A model generated the notes under the pieces. It saw only the letters and a program-made list of their open reading frames with translations, ran no database searches and had not been told where the DNA came from. From Saccharothrix sp. ALI-22-I (GTDB taxonomy: Bacteria > Actinomycetota > Actinomycetes > Mycobacteriales > Pseudonocardiaceae), in contig NZ_MTQP01000068.1 of NCBI RefSeq assembly GCF_001984175.1, positions 620,001-684,000 on the forward strand: a DNA stretch of 64,000 nucleotides. The letters are read 5' to 3'. Numbering within the stretch: the stretch's first letter is position 1; each line of letters starts with the position of its first letter. The translations under genes were made by a program, and so were the position numbers. Positions 44,524 to 52,417 of the stretch are shown here, one piece after another.

Positions 44524-46797
44524 CTAGCCGGACGTGGCCTTGTCCTCGTCCGGCAACGGGGTGCCGGTGGGGGTCACGTCCGTCGGCACGTCCTGGCGCT
44601 CCAGCTCCAGACCCCGGCGCACGGAGGTCAGCAGCAGCTGCGCCACGTCCACGACCTCCACGTGCGAGGCCGCCGCGCCCTCGTTCTGGCGGGCCGTCAC
44701 ACCGTCGGTCAACATCACCCGGCAGAACGGGCAGCCGGTCGCGATCTTCGACGGCGCGGTGCCCAGGGCCTCGTCCACGCGGTCGACGTTGATGCGCTTG
44801 CCGATCCGCTCCTCCATCCACATGCGAGCGCCACCGGCGCCACAGCACATGGAGCGGTCGCCGTGGCGCGGCATCTCGCGCAGCTTCGCGCCCGACGCCC
44901 CGACCAGCTCGCGCGGCGCCTCGTAGATCTTGTTGTGCCGGCCCAGGTAGCACGGGTCGTGGTAGGTGACGTCCTCCGCGACCTCCGCCACCGGCACCAG
45001 CCGCCGCTCGCGCACCAGCCTGTTCAGCAACTGCGTGTGGTGCACGACCTCGAACTGGCCGCCCACCTGCGGGTACTCGTTGGACAGGGTGTTGAAGCAG
45101 TGCGCGCACGTGACGACGATCTTGCGCTGGCCGGCCTCACGACCCTCGAACACGGTGTTGAGCACCTCGACGTTCTGCTGCGCCAGCATCTGGAACAGGA
45201 ACTCGTTGCCCGCGCGCCGTGCCGGGTCGCCGGTGCAGGTCTCCTCCGGCCCGAGCACCGTGTACTTCACGCCCGCGGTGTTCAGCAGCTCGGCCACGGC
45301 CCGCGTGGTCTTCTTCGCCCGGTCCTCGAACGCGCCCGCGCAGCCGACCCAGAACAGGTACTCGGCATCGCCCAGCTCGCCGTCGAACACCGGCACCTCG
45401 AAGTCCAGGCCCTCGGTCCACGCCAGCCGGTCCTTGGCGTTCTGGCCCCACGGGTTGCCCTTGTTCTCCAGGTTCTTGAACATGCCGCCCAGCTCGGACG
45501 GGAAGTTCGACTCGATCAGCACCTGGTAGCGGCGCATGTCGACGATGTGGTCGACGTGCTCGATGTCCACCGGGCACTGCTCGACGCACGCGCCGCACGT
45601 CGTGCACGACCACAGCACCTCGGGGTCGATCACGCCCAGCTCGTCCGGGCCGCCGATCAGCGGGCGCTCGGACTCGGCCATCGCCAGCACGTCGATGGAC
45701 TCCAGGCGCTTCTTGTAGTCCTCGTACTTGTCCTCGGTCAGGCCGACCTCGTCGCCGGCCATGTCCTTGCTGCCGCCGGCCAGCAGGTACGGGGCCTTGG
45801 CGAACGCGTGGTCGCGGAGCTGGGTGATGACCAGCTTCGGCGACAGCGGCTTGCCGGTGTTCCACGCCGGGCACTGGGACTGGCAGCGGCCGCACTCGGT
45901 GCAGGTGCTGAAGTCCAGCCAGCCCTTCCAGGAGAAGTCCTCGACCTTGCCGACGCCGAACACGTCCTGGTCGGGGTCGGCTTCCTCCAGGTCCAGGACC
46001 TTGCCGCCGCTCATCATCGGCTTCAACGCGCCGAGCGCGACGCCGCCGTCGTCCTCGCGTTTGAAGTAGATGTTGAAGAACGCGCTGAACCGGTGCCAGG
46101 CGATGCCCATGGTCAGGTTCTTGGCCACCACGATCAGCCAGATCATGCCGGACAGCAGCTTGGTGATCGCCATGATCGAGACCCAGTCCGGGCTCGCCGG
46201 CAGGATCTCCGACAGCGGCGCGGTGACGAACGACGACCACAGCGGCGGGTCTTCCAGCCCGGAGGCCTGCTTGAACGCCTTCACGCCGAGGATGCCCAGA
46301 CCCTCGATGATCACGACGGCTTCGACGAAGTACGCGGCCTTGAAGCTGGAGCCCGCGAACCTGGACAGCCGGTCGGCGCGGCGCGGGTGGTTGACCTGGC
46401 GGATGATCGCCAGCGCGATACCGCCGGCCACGGTGCCGATGCCGAGCAGTTCGACCAGCAGCGACCACAGCGACCAGGTGCCGATGACCGGCCAGTGGAA
46501 GCCGGGGTAGAAGACCTCGCCGTAGGCCTCGAACAGCACCGCGGAGCCGATGAGGAAGCCCCACATCACCATCCAGTGCCAGGGCGCGACCTTCTTGAGC
46601 TTGGCCATCCGGGTGTGTGCGGCGAACTCCACGACCAGGGTGCGCAGGCGGGGCACGAACGGCCCGTTGCGGGTCGAGTCCGGCTGGCCGAGCCGGATGA
46701 TCCTGATCATCCGCAGGACGCCCGCGATGAACAGACCCCAGGCGAACACGCTGACGGCGACGCCGATGGCGCCGAGGGTGAGCTGGAGGGCTCCCAT
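44524..46797 (-). CDS. etfD: Membrane Fe-S oxidoreductase, EtfD-like (ETF:quinone electron transfer)
   Basis: A 757-residue membrane oxidoreductase. The N-terminal ~270 residues hold five to six hydrophobic segments of haem/quinone-type membrane domain. Two 4Fe-4S motifs follow (CTECGRCQSQCP and CTTCGACVEQCP), then two CCG domains (CTGDPARRAGNEFL, CAHCFNTL; HDPCYLGRHNKIYE, MCCGAGGARMWMEE). The architecture matches mycobacterial EtfD (Rv0338c), which passes electrons from acyl-CoA dehydrogenases through ETF to the respiratory chain. A TTACTGATCGGTAA operator lies 53 bases upstream, shared in type with fadE5. No etfBA genes are in the window. Confidence 0.88.
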   Translation of the reverse strand: MGALQLTLGAIGVAVSVFAWGLFIAGVLRMIRIIRLGQPDSTRNGPFVPRLRTLVVEFAAHTRMAKLKKVAPWHWMVMWGFLIGSAVLFEAYGEVFYPGFHWPVIGTWSLWSLLVELLGIGTVAGGIALAIIRQVNHPRRADRLSRFAGSSFKAAYFVEAVVIIEGLGILGVKAFKQASGLEDPPLWSSFVTAPLSEILPASPDWVSIMAITKLLSGMIWLIVVAKNLTMGIAWHRFSAFFNIYFKREDDGGVALGALKPMMSGGKVLDLEEADPDQDVFGVGKVEDFSWKGWLDFSTCTECGRCQSQCPAWNTGKPLSPKLVITQLRDHAFAKAPYLLAGGSKDMAGDEVGLTEDKYEDYKKRLESIDVLAMAESERPLIGGPDELGVIDPEVLWSCTTCGACVEQCPVDIEHVDHIVDMRRYQVLIESNFPSELGGMFKNLENKGNPWGQNAKDRLAWTEGLDFEVPVFDGELGDAEYLFWVGCAGAFEDRAKKTTRAVAELLNTAGVKYTVLGPEETCTGDPARRAGNEFLFQMLAQQNVEVLNTVFEGREAGQRKIVVTCAHCFNTLSNEYPQVGGQFEVVHHTQLLNRLVRERRLVPVAEVAEDVTYHDPCYLGRHNKIYEAPRELVGASGAKLREMPRHGDRSMCCGAGGARMWMEERIGKRINVDRVDEALGTAPSKIATGCPFCRVMLTDGVTARQNEGAAASHVEVVDVAQLLLTSVRRGLELERQDVPTDVTPTGTPLPDEDKATSG

Positions 46798-46849
46798 TGT
46801 GGTGGCGGCCTTTCTCGTCCGTTCTTCTGGCTGGGCAGCCTACGCCCGA

Positions 46850-46863
46850 TTACTGATCGGTAA
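46850..46863. promoter_or_regulatory. FadR/TetR-type operator before the etfD-like gene
   Basis: TTACTGATCGGTAA, an imperfect palindrome, 53 bases before the etfD-like start. Closely related to both sites before fadE5. Confidence 0.7.
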
Positions 46864-46906
46864 CCACTTGTACGTGGTCGATCGCATAGCCCGCGTAGAC
46901 TAGTGG

Positions 46907-46925
46907 AACAAACGTTCAACTTGTT
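46907..46925. promoter_or_regulatory. Operator-like inverted repeat before the SMR pump gene
   Basis: AACAAACGTTCAACTTGTT, with outer arms AACAA/TTGTT. It lies 11 bases before the GTG and just after a TAGACT -10-like box at 46896. The TetR gene that overlaps the pump gene is the likely binder. Confidence 0.55.
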
Positions 46926-46935
46926 GGAGGCGGCC

Positions 46936-47268
46936 GTGCTCATGTACCTGACGTTGGCGGTGGCGATCATCGCCGAGGTCGCCGCCACGGTGTCCCTCAA
47001 ACTGTCCGACGGCTTCAGCAAGCCGATCCCGGTCGTCGTGGTGGTGGTGGGGTACGCCATCGCGTTCGGCGGGTTGAGCAGAGTGCTCCAACTCGGCATG
47101 CCGATCGGCGCGGCGTACGCGATCTGGGCCGCGTTCGGGATCGCCGCCGTCGCGGGCGTGGGGGTCGTGCTGTTCAAGGAGCCGCTGAACGCCACCATGG
47201 TGGTCGGCCTGCTGCTGGTGATCGCGGGTGTGGTGGCCATCGAGGTGGGCGGCAGTGCCGCGGCCTGA
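46936..47268 (+). CDS. SMR-family multidrug efflux protein (EmrE/QacE-like)
   Basis: A 110-residue four-helix membrane transporter exchanging cationic compounds for protons. Starting at GTG 46936 places the essential membrane glutamate at residue 14 (IIAEVAATVSLK), exactly as in EmrE. Other conserved pieces are GYAIAFGGLSRVLQ, GAAYAIWAAFGIAAV and LFKEPLN. GGAGG lies 5 bases before the GTG. It is translationally overlapped by the downstream TetR gene, and an operator-like repeat lies upstream. Confidence 0.9.
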   Translation: MLMYLTLAVAIIAEVAATVSLKLSDGFSKPIPVVVVVVGYAIAFGGLSRVLQLGMPIGAAYAIWAAFGIAAVAGVGVVLFKEPLNATMVVGLLLVIAGVVAIEVGGSAAA

Positions 47269-47788
47269 CGGCCGGCGGGCGCGCGGCGACCAGCGGCGGC
47301 GGGCGATCCTGGAGGCCACGCTGCGGGTCGTCGAACGGGACGGCGTGGCGGGCGTCAGTCACCGGTCGGTCGCGCGTGAGGCGGACGTGCCCACGACGTC
47401 GACCACCTACTACTACGCGACGCTGGACGACCTGCTGATCGCCACCCTCACGTGGTCGGCCGAGGAGCTGGCTTCGAGTTTCCGCGGGGTCCCCCTCACA
47501 CCCGCGGCGGTGGCGCGGTTCATCGCGGACGCGGTCGGCGAACACCGGGGCCGGACGTTGGCCGAGTACGAGCTGTACCTGCTGGCGGCGCGTCGGCCGG
47601 AACTGCGTCCGGCGGCACGGCGGTGGATCTCGCTCATCGCCGAGGTCGCCGGTCCGTGGGACCCGGTGGTGCTGCGGGCGGCCCTGGCGGGCCTCGACGG
47701 GCTGCTGATCCAGGGCTTGATCGCGGATTTCCCCCCAATGGCGGAGGAATTGGAGCCCGTTGTGTCCCTTCTGATGCTTGGCGGATGA
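47255..47788 (+). CDS. TetR family regulator of the SMR pump
   Basis: A 177-residue TetR-type regulator. The HTH is RAILEATLRVVERDGVAGVS followed by READVPTTSTTYYYATLDD. It has a short C-terminal ligand domain (LAEYELYLLAARRPELRPAA). GTG 47255 lies inside the last 14 bases of the pump gene in another frame, so synthesis is coupled. Likely a local drug-responsive repressor. Confidence 0.85.
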   Translation: MPRPDGRRARGDQRRRAILEATLRVVERDGVAGVSHRSVAREADVPTTSTTYYYATLDDLLIATLTWSAEELASSFRGVPLTPAAVARFIADAVGEHRGRTLAEYELYLLAARRPELRPAARRWISLIAEVAGPWDPVVLRAALAGLDGLLIQGLIADFPPMAEELEPVVSLLMLGG

Positions 47789-47811
47789 CCTTCGCGCGGG
47801 ACACTGGTGAC

Positions 47812-48381
47812 ATGAGGTTCGCCGGTCGTGAGTCGTGGCAGGTGTCGCACGGGACGAATCAGACGGTCAACACCGCTCTGTTCATCCGTGACACGCTCGC
47901 GCTCTCGGTCGACACCGTGCCCGAACTGCCCGGACTAGACCCGTCCGTGCCGGTCGTGGTGCCGGCGGGGGTCGACCGCGCGGCGGCGGCCGAGGAGTGG
48001 CTCGGCTGGTGGGCCGACGTGCTCGACTACGCCCGCACCGAGCTGCCCAGCGGCGCGCCGGACGACCCGACCGGTCCGTCGTTGCAGCTCAGGCCCGCGT
48101 TGCGAGCGGCCGTGCTGGCCCTCGGCGCGGCCGCGGCGGAGTACGACCAACGGCACGCGACGTCACGGGGTGCGCTGCCCATCGGCGAGGTCGTGCGCGG
48201 CGTGGAGAACCGGATCGGCCGCTACGTCCGGCCGTTCCGCCTGGTCATCACCGAGGTCCCGGTCCAAGGCCTGGTCTGGGAGCGGATGACCGACTCCCAC
48301 GTCATCGCCTCCCAACGCTTCCTCAGCGACCCAGCCCGCTCCGCCCCCGCCCTCCGCACCGTCGTCGAATCCCTAGCCTGA
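47812..48381 (+). CDS. Hypothetical protein
   Basis: A 189-residue soluble protein of unrecognised family. It begins MRFAGRESWQVSHGTNQTVN. The middle is Trp-rich (EEWLGWWADVLDYARTEL) and Ala-rich, and the C-terminus reads VPVQGLVWERMTDSHVIASQ. There is no signal peptide or membrane segment. The start ATG has a weak GGTGA before it. A repeat array follows its stop. Confidence 0.7.
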   Translation: MRFAGRESWQVSHGTNQTVNTALFIRDTLALSVDTVPELPGLDPSVPVVVPAGVDRAAAAEEWLGWWADVLDYARTELPSGAPDDPTGPSLQLRPALRAAVLALGAAAAEYDQRHATSRGALPIGEVVRGVENRIGRYVRPFRLVITEVPVQGLVWERMTDSHVIASQRFLSDPARSAPALRTVVESLA

Positions 48382-48735
48382 CCCCCAGCCCCGGGAGTCG
48401 AACCCCCAGGTCGCGTGAGTCCTGCGTTCACGCCCCCCGAGTTCAACACTCAGAACGCGCCCTGACCTGACCTGAGCGTTGAACTCGGCCTACCTGAGCG
48501 TTCGACTCTCGCGGCGCGAACGTACGACTCTCGGGGCGTGAGCGTTCGACTCTCGCGCGTGTCCTGCGTTCGGAACGGGCGTGTCCTGCGTTCGGAACGG
48601 GTGAGTTGAACGTTCAGGACAGGAGTAGTGGGGTAGGGGCAGCCCCCGTATGGGGTCGGGGGTCTTCCTGGTGGGCCGAACGGCCGCGCGCCCATAACTT
48701 GAACGTCAACAACCTTGACGCCTGAGGGGGCAGCG
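48382..48735. other. Intergenic region dominated by the repeat array
   Basis: 354 bases; the first 245 are the palindromic array and the remaining ~110 hold the promoter of the DUF4097 lipoprotein gene, including the run CTTGAACGTCAACAACCTTGA near 48700. No gene seen. Confidence 0.5.
48391..48625. repeat. GAGTCGAACGTTC-type palindromic repeat array, copy 2
   Basis: Same unit types in the same order as the array at 24955. GAGTTCAACACTCAG (48439) pairs 14 of 15 with CTGAGCGTTGAACTC (48472); flanking GAGCGTTCGACTCTC units and two GTGTCCTGCGTTCGGAACGG units follow. It occupies the gap after the hypothetical gene. Confidence 0.8.
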
Positions 48736-49521
48736 GTGGTTAAGCGGATCGCGTTGGCGGCCGTCGTGGCGGTGGCCGCGGCGGTGGCGCTCACGTCGTG
48801 CGTGCGGCTCGTGCAGAAAGGCTTCGACGACACGCACTCGGTGTCCGACCAGGTGACCGAGGTTCGAATCCAGAACGGCTCGGGCGACGTCGTCATCCGC
48901 AGCCGCGTCGGCGCGGGCGACACCGAGATCCGCCGCCGCGTCGAGTACCCGAGGAACACCGACAAGCCCAGCGGCGTCGCCCACCGCATGGAGGGCTCCA
49001 CCCTGGTCCTCGACGGCTGCGGCAGCCGGTGTCATGTGGACTACGAGGTCACCGTCCCCTCGAAGGACGTCCGGATCACCGGCCAGAACAGCTCCGGCAA
49101 CGTCCGCCTCGAAGGCGTTGCCAGCGTCGAGGTCGAGATCGGCTCCGGCGACGCGTCGGTCCGCGACGTGGCCGGCGTGGTCCGCATCGACAACGGCTCG
49201 GGCAAGGTGGAGGTGGCCGACGTCGGCGGCGACTTCACCGGCCAGGTCGGCTCCGGCAACACCACGCTGTCGGACATGCGCGGCCGGGTGACCATCCAGA
49301 ACAGCTCCGGTGACGTCGACGTGCGGATGGCCGCCGTCCTCTCGGTGCGGGCCGAGGCAGGCAGCGGCAACCTGACCGTCAGCGTGCCGAGGGGCGCCTA
49401 CAAGGTCGACGTGGACGCGAACAGCGGTGACAAGTCGATCGACGTCGAGAACGACCCGAACGCCACCGCCGAACTGGTCCTGACCTCCGGCAGCGGCGAC
49501 GTGACGGTCCGCGCCACCTAG
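48736..49521 (+). CDS. DUF4097 lipoprotein (beta-solenoid adhesin-like)
   Basis: A 261-residue lipoprotein. The signal peptide ends in the lipobox AVALTSC (Cys near residue 22). The mature part is a right-handed beta-helix with repeated S/N-GSGD/N-V motifs (VEVEIGSGDASVRDVAG, VRIDNGSGKVEVADVGG, FTGQVGSGNTTLSD), characteristic of DUF4097. Function unknown. GTG 48736 follows GAGGGGGCAG. It converges on a 47-residue gene. Confidence 0.87.
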   Translation: MVKRIALAAVVAVAAAVALTSCVRLVQKGFDDTHSVSDQVTEVRIQNGSGDVVIRSRVGAGDTEIRRRVEYPRNTDKPSGVAHRMEGSTLVLDGCGSRCHVDYEVTVPSKDVRITGQNSSGNVRLEGVASVEVEIGSGDASVRDVAGVVRIDNGSGKVEVADVGGDFTGQVGSGNTTLSDMRGRVTIQNSSGDVDVRMAAVLSVRAEAGSGNLTVSVPRGAYKVDVDANSGDKSIDVENDPNATAELVLTSGSGDVTVRAT

Positions 49522-49661
49522 GCGTTCTGCTCGTACGCCGCCAACAGCAGCGCCTCCACCTCGCCGTCCAGCTCATCGGCCCCGGCCAGCGACACCTCGT
49601 GCGTCGACTGGCCGGGGCCGCCCGGCGTCAACCGGGACATCATGTCGGCGGGTGACTCCAT
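49518..49661 (-). CDS. Small acidic protein, 47 residues
   Basis: A short gene that converges on the DUF4097 gene (3-base overlap of stops). It starts MESPADMMSRLTPGGPGQST and ends DGEVEALLLAAYEQNA, predicting one acidic helix. Codon third positions are strongly GC (AGC/GTG/CTG type), supporting real coding. No strong ribosome binding site is seen. Unrecognised. Confidence 0.55.
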   Translation of the reverse strand: MESPADMMSRLTPGGPGQSTHEVSLAGADELDGEVEALLLAAYEQNA

Positions 49662-49732
49662 GTGGACGAGTGTCCCGGATCACCCCGTCTCGGGAACACC
49701 GCAACCACCCCGTCCGTTGGACAGGCAGAAAG

Positions 49733-49753
49733 ATTGAGCCCGGTGGACTCAAG
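49733..49753. promoter_or_regulatory. HAIR (HspR) operator 1 before dnaK
   Basis: ATTGAGC-N7-ACTCAAG, matching CTTGAGT-N7-ACTCAAG at most positions, 76 bases before the dnaK start. Confidence 0.85.
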
Positions 49754-49771
49754 TCCGCCGGTGCTGGCAAA

Positions 49772-49792
49772 CTTGAGCCGGTACCGCTCAAC
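49772..49792. promoter_or_regulatory. HAIR (HspR) operator 2 before dnaK
   Basis: CTTGAGC-N7-GCTCAAC, the second HspR-type site, 37 bases before the dnaK start and 18 bases after the first. Confidence 0.85.
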
Positions 49793-49829
49793 GCGGGGCT
49801 CTCACAAACGCACTACCAGGAGGAATCCA

Positions 49830-51677
49830 ATGGCGCGAGCGGTCGGCATCGACCTTGGGACGACCAACTCCGTCGTCGCCGTTCTCGAAGGTGGCGAGCC
49901 GACGGTGATCGCCAACTCCGAGGGGTCGCGCACCACCCCGTCCATCGTGGCCTTCGCCAAGAACGGTGAAGTGCTCACCGGTCAGCCCGCCAAGAACCAG
50001 GCGGTGACCAACGTCGACCGGACCATCCGGTCCGTCAAGCGCCACATCGGCACGGACTGGAAGACGCCGGACATCGACGGCAAGCAGTACACGCCGCAGG
50101 AGATCAGCGCGCGCGTGCTGATGAAGCTCAAGCGCGACGCCGAGGCCTACCTGGGCGAGGAGATCACCGACGCGGTGATCACCGTCCCGGCCTACTTCGA
50201 GGACGCCCAGCGCCAGGCCACCAAGGAGGCCGGCCAGATCGCGGGCCTCAACGTGCTGCGCATCGTCAACGAGCCCACCTCCGCCGCCCTGGCCTACGGC
50301 CTGGACAAGGGCGACAAGGAGCAGACCATCCTGGTCTTCGACCTCGGTGGCGGCACGTTCGACGTCTCGCTGCTGGAGTTGGCCGAGGGCGTGGTCGAGG
50401 TCAAGGCGACCTCCGGTGACAACCACCTCGGTGGTGACGACTGGGACCAGCGGATCATGGACTGGCTGGTCGAGCGGTTCAAGCAGACCAACGGCATCGA
50501 CCTGACCAAGGACAAGATGGCGTTGCAGCGGATCCGCGAGGCGTCCGAGAAGGCGAAGATCGAGCTGTCCAGCTCGAACAACGCCTCCATCAACCTGCCC
50601 TACATCACCGTGGACGCGGACAAGAACCCGCTGTTCATGGACGAGACGCTGTCGCGGGCCGAGTTCCAGCGCATCACCAACGACCTGCTGGAGCGCACCC
50701 GTGCGCCGTTCAACAACGTGATCAAGGACGCCGGCATCAGCGTCGGCGACATCGACCACGTGGTGCTGGTCGGCGGTTCCACCCGCATGCCCGCGGTGGC
50801 CGAGCTGGTCAAGGAGCTGACCGGCGGCCGTGAGCCGAACAAGGGCGTGAACCCGGACGAGGTCGTCGCGATCGGCGCCGCCCTCCAGGCCGGTGTGCTG
50901 AAGGGTGAGGTCAAGGACGTCCTGCTGCTCGACGTCACCCCGCTGTCCCTGGGCATCGAGACCAAGGGCGGCGTGATGACCAAGCTCATCGAGCGGAACA
51001 CGACGATCCCGACCAAGCGCTCGGAGATCTTCACGACGGCCGACGACAACCAGCCGTCCGTGCAGATCCAGGTCTTCCAGGGTGAGCGCGACTTCGCCGC
51101 GGACAACAAGAAGCTCGGCATGTTCGAGCTGACCGGCCTGCCGCCGGCGCCGCGCGGCGTCCCGCAGATCGAGGTCACCTTCGACATCGACGCGAACGGC
51201 ATCGTGCACGTGTCCGCGAAGGACATGGGCACGGGCAAGGAGCAGCGGATGACGATCACCGGCGGCTCCGCGCTGCCGAAGGACGACATCGACCGGATGA
51301 TCAAGGACGCCGAGGCGCACGCCGAGGAGGACAAGCGCCGCCGCGACGAGGCCGAGGTCCGCAACCAGGCCGAGACGCTGGTCTACCAGACGGAGAAGGT
51401 CCTCAAGGAGAACGAGGACAAGATCCCGGCCGAGGTCAAGGACAAGGTCAACGCGGCCATCGCGGAGACCACCGAGGCGCTCAAGGGCGAGGACATCGCC
51501 AAGATCCGCACCGCGGTGGAGAAGCTGGCCACGGAGTCCCAGGCCATCGGCCAGTCCCTGTACGCCAACGCGGCCCCCACTGCCGACGGTGCCGCCGGCA
51601 GCGCGTCTGCCGGTGACGCCCCCAAGGCCGACGACGTGGTGGACGCGGAGATCGTCGACGAGGACGAGAAGAAGTGA
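49830..51677 (+). CDS. dnaK: Molecular chaperone DnaK (Hsp70)
   Basis: Hsp70 chaperone of 615 residues that refolds proteins with DnaJ and GrpE. The ATPase domain has GIDLGTTNS (residues 6-14), VFDLGGGTFDVS and VLVGGSTRMPAV. The substrate domain holds LLDVTPLSLGIETKGG and FEVTFDIDANGIVHVSAKD-like sequence. The C-terminus is acidic (VVDAEIVDEDEKK). CCAGGAGG lies 8 bases before ATG 49830. It is the first gene of the HspR-autoregulated operon. Confidence 0.98.
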   Translation: MARAVGIDLGTTNSVVAVLEGGEPTVIANSEGSRTTPSIVAFAKNGEVLTGQPAKNQAVTNVDRTIRSVKRHIGTDWKTPDIDGKQYTPQEISARVLMKLKRDAEAYLGEEITDAVITVPAYFEDAQRQATKEAGQIAGLNVLRIVNEPTSAALAYGLDKGDKEQTILVFDLGGGTFDVSLLELAEGVVEVKATSGDNHLGGDDWDQRIMDWLVERFKQTNGIDLTKDKMALQRIREASEKAKIELSSSNNASINLPYITVDADKNPLFMDETLSRAEFQRITNDLLERTRAPFNNVIKDAGISVGDIDHVVLVGGSTRMPAVAELVKELTGGREPNKGVNPDEVVAIGAALQAGVLKGEVKDVLLLDVTPLSLGIETKGGVMTKLIERNTTIPTKRSEIFTTADDNQPSVQIQVFQGERDFAADNKKLGMFELTGLPPAPRGVPQIEVTFDIDANGIVHVSAKDMGTGKEQRMTITGGSALPKDDIDRMIKDAEAHAEEDKRRRDEAEVRNQAETLVYQTEKVLKENEDKIPAEVKDKVNAAIAETTEALKGEDIAKIRTAVEKLATESQAIGQSLYANAAPTADGAAGSASAGDAPKADDVVDAEIVDEDEKK

Positions 51678-52399
51678 CCCAGCCCGAGGAACAGCCCCAC
51701 GTCGTGGTGCGCGACCGCAGGCGCATCGACCCGGACACCGGTCAGGTGCGCACCCAGTCGGACGAGGACACACCGGTCGAGGCGCAGGGTGACGCCCTGG
51801 CCCCGGAGTCCGGCACTGGTGCTACCGGCACCGCGGCCGGTTCGGAGGGCGGCGGCAAGCACGCCGCCCCCGACCTGCCGGACGAGAGCCAGGCCGTGGC
51901 CGACGACCCGAGCGTCGAGCTGAAGGCCCAGCTGGACGAGCGGACCGCCGACCTGCAGCGGTTGACCGCCGAGTACGCCAACTACCGCAAGCGCGTCGAG
52001 CGCGACCGGGAAGTGGTGATCACCAACGCGAAGGCGCAGGTGACCGGCGAGCTGCTGGGCGTGCTGGACGACATCGAGCGGGCCGGCGCGCACGGCGACC
52101 TCACCGGCGCGTTCAAGGCGGTGGCCGACAAGCTGGTCAGCGCGTTGCACGGCACCGGCCTGGAGCCGTTCGGGCACGAGGGTGAGGAGTTCGACCCGTC
52201 CGTCCACGAGGCCGTGCAGCACGGCACCTCCCCGGACGTCAGCGGGCCGACCGTCACCGCCGTGCTGCGCCGCGGCTACCGGTTCGGCGAGCGCGTGCTG
52301 CGGCCCGCGCTGGTCGCGGTGACCGACCACGAGCCGGCCCCCGCGCCGGTGGACGAGCCCGTCTCCGAACCGGTTGACGAGCAGCAGCAGCAAGACTGA
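51674..52399 (+). CDS. grpE: Nucleotide exchange factor GrpE
   Basis: A 241-residue exchange factor for DnaK. It has an unusually long disordered N-terminal tail (about 70 residues, Gly/Ala/Glu-rich). The coiled coil follows (ELKAQLDERTADLQRLTAEY, ANYRKRVERDRE), then the beta-wing domain (GLEPFGHEGEEFDPSVHEAV, VLRRGYRFGERVLRPALVAV). A Pro/Glu/Gln tail follows. GTG 51674 overlaps the dnaK stop (GTGA). Confidence 0.95.
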   Translation: MTQPEEQPHVVVRDRRRIDPDTGQVRTQSDEDTPVEAQGDALAPESGTGATGTAAGSEGGGKHAAPDLPDESQAVADDPSVELKAQLDERTADLQRLTAEYANYRKRVERDREVVITNAKAQVTGELLGVLDDIERAGAHGDLTGAFKAVADKLVSALHGTGLEPFGHEGEEFDPSVHEAVQHGTSPDVSGPTVTAVLRRGYRFGERVLRPALVAVTDHEPAPAPVDEPVSEPVDEQQQQD

Positions 52400-52417
52400 G
52401 AAGGGGGGCGGCGTCCG

